A stretch of 9,433 bases of DNA from Bacteroidota bacterium (GTDB taxonomy: Bacteria > Bacteroidota > Bacteroidia > Bacteroidales > B39-G9): contig JAUVJB010000114.1 in assembly GCA_030592465.1 (NCBI GenBank), forward strand, positions 1 through 9,433, given 5' to 3'. Each line of letters starts with the position of its first letter. Within the stretch, counting starts at the first letter, position 1. This document shows, one piece after another, positions 6,431 through 9,433 of the stretch. The notes under the pieces are model-generated. The model was given only the letters and a program-made list of their open reading frames with translations. It was not told where the DNA came from and did not search any database. The position numbers and the translations under genes are program-made.

Positions 6431-7867
6431 ATGATAGCTTCTAATAAACACCTCTCAAATTTAATATCATTATTCGAAAAGTGGGCAGACGAAAAATCAC
6501 TCAGTTCATATCAATTACCACAGTCAGGCTCAACTAGATTATATTTTAGGATTATAAGTAAAAATAAAACTGCTGTTGGTGTTTTTAATAATAATAGAAA
6601 AGAGAATATTGCTTTTATCACTTTTACTAAATGCTTTTTAAACACCGGCTTGAATGTTCCTCAAATTTATGATGCAGATTTATCAAATAACATTTATTTG
6701 CTTCAAGACCTTGGCGATTATACTCTCTTTAATTTCATTCAGGAAAAAGATACCGGCAATAATCAAATTTTAAGTATTTATAAAAATGTTATCGACCAAC
6801 TAATTAAATTTCAGGTTGTTGCAGGCAAAGATATAGATTACAATGTTTGCTACCCTCGTGCATCATTTGACAAACAATCAATTCTTTGGGATTTGAATTA
6901 TTTTAAATACTATTTCCTTAAATTAGCAAAAATCAACTTTGACGAGCAAGAACTTGAAAACGACTTTAATAGTCTTGCCAATTATTTGTTAACAACAGAC
7001 TGTAATTATTTTATGTATCGCGATTTTCAATCACGAAATATAATGCTTTTTAATAATTTAATTTATTTTATTGATTATCAAGGAGGTAGAAAAGGAGCTT
7101 TGCAATACGATTTAGCATCTTTACTCTATCAAGCTAAAGCTGATTTACCACAAAACATTAGAAATGAACTTCTTAATTATTATATTGATAAAGCCAAAAC
7201 TATAATAAATATTAACAAAAGAGAGTTTGTTGAATTTTATTATGCTTATGTTTTAATTAGAATTATTCAAGTGCTTGGAGCCTATGGATACAGAGGATTT
7301 TACGAAAAAAAGTCTTATTTTATTCAAAGCATTCCTTATGCTATTGAAAACCTTAAATATGTGACAGATAACATTAATATTCCGATTGAAATACCTGCAT
7401 TGAATAATATTTTTAATCAAATAATAAATTCAGACGAATTAACTGTTAAACAAAATTTAAAAGAACCTGATAAGTTAACTGTTACAATAACAAGTTTCTC
7501 ATATAAAAAAGGTGTTCCTATTGATATTTCAGGAAACGGCGGAGGTTTTGTTTTTGATTGCAGAGCAAATGCTAACCCTGGAAAATATGCTGAATATAAA
7601 CAACTCACTGGCAAAGACTGGCAAGTAATTGATTTTTTTAAGAAAGATAAACAAATATTTAATTTTTTAGATAATGTTTATAAACTTGTCGATTCTTCGG
7701 TAGAAAAATATTTAAAAAGAGATTTTTCTAATTTAATGATTAATTTTGGATGTACAGGTGGGCAACACCGTTCGATTTTTTGTGCTGAGAATCTTGCTAA
7801 ACATATTGAGAATAAATACAATGTTAATATCGTTATTCATCATACAGAATTTGATTTTCGATTTTAG
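6431..7867 (+). CDS. AmgK-like sugar kinase (APH fold) fused to RapZ-type C-terminal domain
   Basis: The product is 478 residues, cytoplasmic, with no signal peptide. Residues about 1-310 form an aminoglycoside-phosphotransferase-fold kinase: SGSTRLYFRI near residue 32 (nucleotide-binding loop), QDLGDYTLFNFI (hinge), YRDFQSRNIM with catalytic Asp198 and Asn203, then IDYQGGRKGALQYDLASLL with metal-binding Asp215. The RD(Y/F)xxxN and IDxQ...YDLASLL spellings are those of AmgK, which phosphorylates MurNAc or GlcNAc at the anomeric carbon, rather than antibiotic kinases. Residues about 350-478 match the RapZ C-terminal domain: SFSYKKGVPID, FVFDCRANANP, LTGKDWQVIDFF and GCTGGQHRS (440-448). The usual RapZ N-terminal P-loop domain is absent; the kinase takes its place. 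In E. coli this RapZ half binds glucosamine-6-phosphate. A MurU-like gene follows on the same strand 239 bp away, supporting a cell-wall amino-sugar salvage role. The substrate is inferred. Confidence 0.88.
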   Translation: MIASNKHLSNLISLFEKWADEKSLSSYQLPQSGSTRLYFRIISKNKTAVGVFNNNRKENIAFITFTKCFLNTGLNVPQIYDADLSNNIYLLQDLGDYTLFNFIQEKDTGNNQILSIYKNVIDQLIKFQVVAGKDIDYNVCYPRASFDKQSILWDLNYFKYYFLKLAKINFDEQELENDFNSLANYLLTTDCNYFMYRDFQSRNIMLFNNLIYFIDYQGGRKGALQYDLASLLYQAKADLPQNIRNELLNYYIDKAKTIININKREFVEFYYAYVLIRIIQVLGAYGYRGFYEKKSYFIQSIPYAIENLKYVTDNINIPIEIPALNNIFNQIINSDELTVKQNLKEPDKLTVTITSFSYKKGVPIDISGNGGGFVFDCRANANPGKYAEYKQLTGKDWQVIDFFKKDKQIFNFLDNVYKLVDSSVEKYLKRDFSNLMINFGCTGGQHRSIFCAENLAKHIENKYNVNIVIHHTEFDFRF

Positions 7868-7891
7868 AATTAAGATTTAAGAGTTATTATA

Positions 7892-7923
7892 GCGACTTTG
7901 CGACTGGGCGAGGAAGCGACTGG
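7892..7923. repeat. Four tandem 8-bp units (GCGACTNN)
   Basis: GCGACTTT, GCGACTGG, GCGAGGAA and GCGACTGG follow one another without gaps at 7892, 7900, 7908 and 7916. Units 2 and 4 are identical. The array begins 25 bp after the stop codon of the kinase-RapZ gene and is GC-richer than its flanks. No function is evident; it may be slippage-generated. Confidence 0.65.
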
Positions 7924-8012
7924 AGTTAATGATACTTTTTTTAATACAAATTGATGAGTTTACTTCGAAAAGTCCATAAAAGAATTCAAAGACAGCAAGA
8001 AGAAAATAAAAA

Positions 8013-8063
8013 CTTTGTGCCTTTGTGCTTTCGTGGCAAGAAAAAATAAAACTTTCGTGGCAA
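8013..8063. repeat. Interspersed repeat with two nested direct repeats
   Basis: CTTTGTGC is repeated back to back (8013-8020, 8021-8028), followed by CTTTCGTGGCAA at 8028-8039 and again at 8052-8063 (24-bp period). From memory, sequence of the kind 'ctttgtgcctttgtg...cgtggc' is widespread in intergenic DNA of Bacteroidota and other bacteria and gives spurious small open frames on the opposite strand. Here it lies 43 bp before the start of the nucleotidyltransferase gene, in the gap between it and the kinase-RapZ gene. Confidence 0.6.
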
Positions 8064-8106
8064 AAAAAGACTTTTGGGAGAGGACACACTGATTAAATAC
8101 AAAAAA

Positions 8107-8832
8107 ATGAAAGCAATGATTTTGGCAGCAGGATTTGGTACCCGGCTTCAACCTTTAACAAATAACAAACCTAAAGCTCTTGTTGAAATCAATGGCACAA
8201 CATTACTCGAGATTGTTATAAACAGATTAAAATTATTTGGCTTTAATGATGTTATTATTAATGTTCATCATTATTCAGATATGATTATTGATTTTTTGAA
8301 AAAAAATAACAATTTCAATATTAATATCACTATATCAGATGAAAGCGATGCCATTCTTGAAACAGGCGGCGGATTAAAAAAAGCTGCATGGTTTTTTAAC
8401 GATAACAAGCCTTTTTTGGTTCATAATGTTGATATAATATCAAATATTGATTTATCTGAAATATACAATAACCACATTAATTCTGATGCTGTTGCAACTC
8501 TTGCCGTAAGAAACCGATATTCATCAAATTACCTTTTATTCGATAAAAACAATACTCTTTGCGGTTGGGAAAATATTAAAACTAATAAAATAATAATTTC
8601 TAAAAAGACTAATTCGCAACTAAGGCAATATGCCTTTAGCGGCATTCATATAATTAATCCCAATATATTTAATTATATTAATCAAAAAGGTAAATTTTCA
8701 ATAATTGATGTTTATCTTAAACTTGCAGCTACTCATAAAATTATGGCTTTTAACCATGATAATTCTTTATGGTTTGATGTTGGCGATAAAAATAAATTGA
8801 TTGAGGCAGGTAAAATTATTAATCAAATTTAA
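8107..8832 (+). CDS. MurU-like sugar-1-phosphate nucleotidyltransferase
   Basis: The product is 241 residues, cytoplasmic. It transfers a nucleoside monophosphate from NTP to a sugar-1-phosphate. The N terminus MKAMILAAGFGTRLQPLT...KPK (Arg13, Lys23) is the classical nucleotide-binding signature of the NTP-transferase family. ETGGGL at 85-90 and HNVDI with metal-binding Asp109 follow, and FDVGD near 223-227 supplies the second acidic metal ligand (Asp224). Length and the short C-terminal end fit MurU/HddC-like enzymes without a hexapeptide acyltransferase domain. I chose the ATG at 8107 because it gives the family-standard N terminus and follows an A-rich stretch; a TTG at 8074 would add 11 unrelated residues. 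The AmgK-like gene upstream suggests MurNAc-1-phosphate and UTP as substrates, but another sugar-1-phosphate is possible. It ends eight bases before a bidirectional terminator. Confidence 0.9.
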   Translation: MKAMILAAGFGTRLQPLTNNKPKALVEINGTTLLEIVINRLKLFGFNDVIINVHHYSDMIIDFLKKNNNFNINITISDESDAILETGGGLKKAAWFFNDNKPFLVHNVDIISNIDLSEIYNNHINSDAVATLAVRNRYSSNYLLFDKNNTLCGWENIKTNKIIISKKTNSQLRQYAFSGIHIINPNIFNYINQKGKFSIIDVYLKLAATHKIMAFNHDNSLWFDVGDKNKLIEAGKIINQI

Positions 8833-8839
8833 TTAGAAA

Positions 8840-8875
8840 AAAAATGACATCCGTCAGCTGACGGATGTCATTTTT
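8840..8875. terminator. Bidirectional intrinsic terminator (perfect 36-nt palindrome)
   Basis: All 18 base pairs are perfect about a centre at 8857/8858 (core ATCCGTCAGCTGACGGAT, 8849-8866), with A5 on the left end and T5 on the right, so transcripts from either side end in a GC stem followed by U residues. It lies eight bases after the stop of the plus-strand nucleotidyltransferase and 20 bases after the minus-strand aminotransferase stop, exactly where converging genes need a shared terminator. Confidence 0.88.
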
Positions 8876-8895
8876 CAATTAACTAATCTTATATA

Positions 8896-9433
8896 CTAAA
8901 CTATCCTTCCCTGATACTCTTTTAATGCCTGTTCTAAAACTTCCATAGCATTTTTTAAATCATCTTTTTTTAGAACATAAGCAATACGTACCTCGTTTGT
9001 TCCAAGACCTTTGGTTGAGTAAAAACCTGTTGCAGGGGCTAACATAACCGTTTGATTTTTATAAGTAAAATCAGTTAATAACCATTGACAAAATTTATCA
9101 CTGTCGTCAATCGGCAATTTTGTAACAGTATAAAAAGCACCTTTAGGCATTGGGCATACAACACCTTCCATATTATTTAAGGCATTAACCATAAAATTTC
9201 TTCGCTCAATATACTCGTTATAAACTTCTTCAAAATACTCATCAGTAGTATCAATTGCAGCTTCTGCCAAAACCTGACCAAAAAATGGAGGACATAAGCG
9301 AGCTTGTGCAAATTTCATTGCAGTGTTAATAATTTCTTTATTTTTTGTTATCATTACCCCTATTCTCACACCACAAGCGCTATAGCGTTTTGAAACAGAA
9401 TCAAGCAGAATTACATTATTTTCAATGCCTTTA
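8896..9433 (-). CDS. PLP-dependent aminotransferase (aspartate-type), C-terminal 178 residues
   Basis: The gene enters from the right edge and ends with TAA at 8898-8896; its start lies outside the window. The frame is open through 9433, and the GTG at 9369 is internal, not a start. The visible N-terminal part reads LLDSVSKRYSACGVRIG, the class I aminotransferase site in which the Lys (codon 9390-9388) forms the Schiff base with pyridoxal phosphate. Near the C terminus NEVRIAYVL supplies the Arg that binds the substrate alpha-carboxylate. The family is about 400 residues long, so a little under half is seen. The spelling fits the aspartate aminotransferase (AspC/AspB) group of Bacteroidota, moving an amino group between aspartate or a related amino acid and 2-oxoglutarate in the cytoplasm. 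Exact specificity cannot be told from this part. It converges on the nucleotidyltransferase gene and shares its terminator. Confidence 0.93.
   Translation of the reverse strand, partial: KGIENNVILLDSVSKRYSACGVRIGVMITKNKEIINTAMKFAQARLCPPFFGQVLAEAAIDTTDEYFEEVYNEYIERRNFMVNALNNMEGVVCPMPKGAFYTVTKLPIDDSDKFCQWLLTDFTYKNQTVMLAPATGFYSTKGLGTNEVRIAYVLKKDDLKNAMEVLEQALKEYQGRIV

Noticed and set aside
6431..7867. Aminoglycoside resistance enzyme
   Set aside because: The fold is shared, but the motif spelling, the fused RapZ-type domain and the MurU-like neighbour favour a cell-wall amino-sugar kinase.
7892..8063. CRISPR-like array
   Set aside because: The repeat units are 8-12 bp, contiguous or nested, without unique spacers or cas genes.
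8074..8106. TTG start that would lengthen the nucleotidyltransferase by 11 residues
   Set aside because: The ATG at 8107 gives the standard MKAMILAAG start of the family; the extra residues lie in sequence adjoining a repeat.
7877..8151. Two overlapping minus-strand open frames between the kinase-RapZ and nucleotidyltransferase genes
   Set aside because: They are translations of interspersed repeat DNA (peptides of the HESTKAQ / ATKAQRHK kind) and run into the start of the nucleotidyltransferase gene.

Overview
The window is strongly AT-rich, uses mostly TAA stops and A-rich leaders without obvious Shine-Dalgarno sequences, and contains two exact matches to the Bacteroidota -7 promoter box (TAnnTTTG). 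One gene has the Bacteroidota-typical layout of two-component-style propeller repeats, a Y_Y_Y domain and a SpoIIE phosphatase. Together these point to a chromosomal segment of a Bacteroidota member. No tRNA, rRNA, CRISPR array or transposase gene was seen.

Layout, left to right. (1) 1-877, minus: 5' part of a gene for a secreted protein with a charged helical region, a Pro/Lys/Val-rich linker and a C-terminal domain of unknown function, cut by the window edge. (2) 878-1388: gene-free, with a GC-richer island of hairpins and inverted repeats. (3) 1389-2008, minus: two small genes overlapping by 4 bp (GTGA). The second resembles the HicA/YcfA toxin fold and the first is an unrecognised possible partner; a Bacteroidota-type promoter and TATTCA/TGAATA repeats lie upstream. 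(4) 2009-2449: that promoter region, then a MITE-like unit of about 130 bp containing a perfect GC-rich palindrome. (5) 2450-6331, minus: a 1293-residue one-protein sensor-effector (signal peptide, two stretches of propeller repeats, an inserted beta-rich domain, Y_Y_Y, one membrane helix, coiled coil, SpoIIE/PP2C phosphatase). (6) 6431-7867, plus: an AmgK-like sugar kinase (APH fold) fused to a RapZ-type C-terminal domain. (7) 7868-8106: two short repeat families. (8) 8107-8832, plus: a MurU-like sugar-1-phosphate nucleotidyltransferase. (9) 8840-8875: a perfect 36-nt palindrome with A/T flanks, a bidirectional terminator between converging genes. (10) 8896-9433, minus: 3' part of a PLP-dependent aspartate-type aminotransferase.

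The most coherent unit is the kinase-RapZ fusion followed by the nucleotidyltransferase. By analogy with AmgK/MurU peptidoglycan recycling, it would phosphorylate a cell-wall amino sugar at C1 and then charge it to the UDP-sugar. The fused RapZ-type domain, which in enterobacteria senses glucosamine-6-phosphate, could let the kinase read the amino-sugar pool. The family assignments are well supported by motifs; the substrate and the sensing role are inference.
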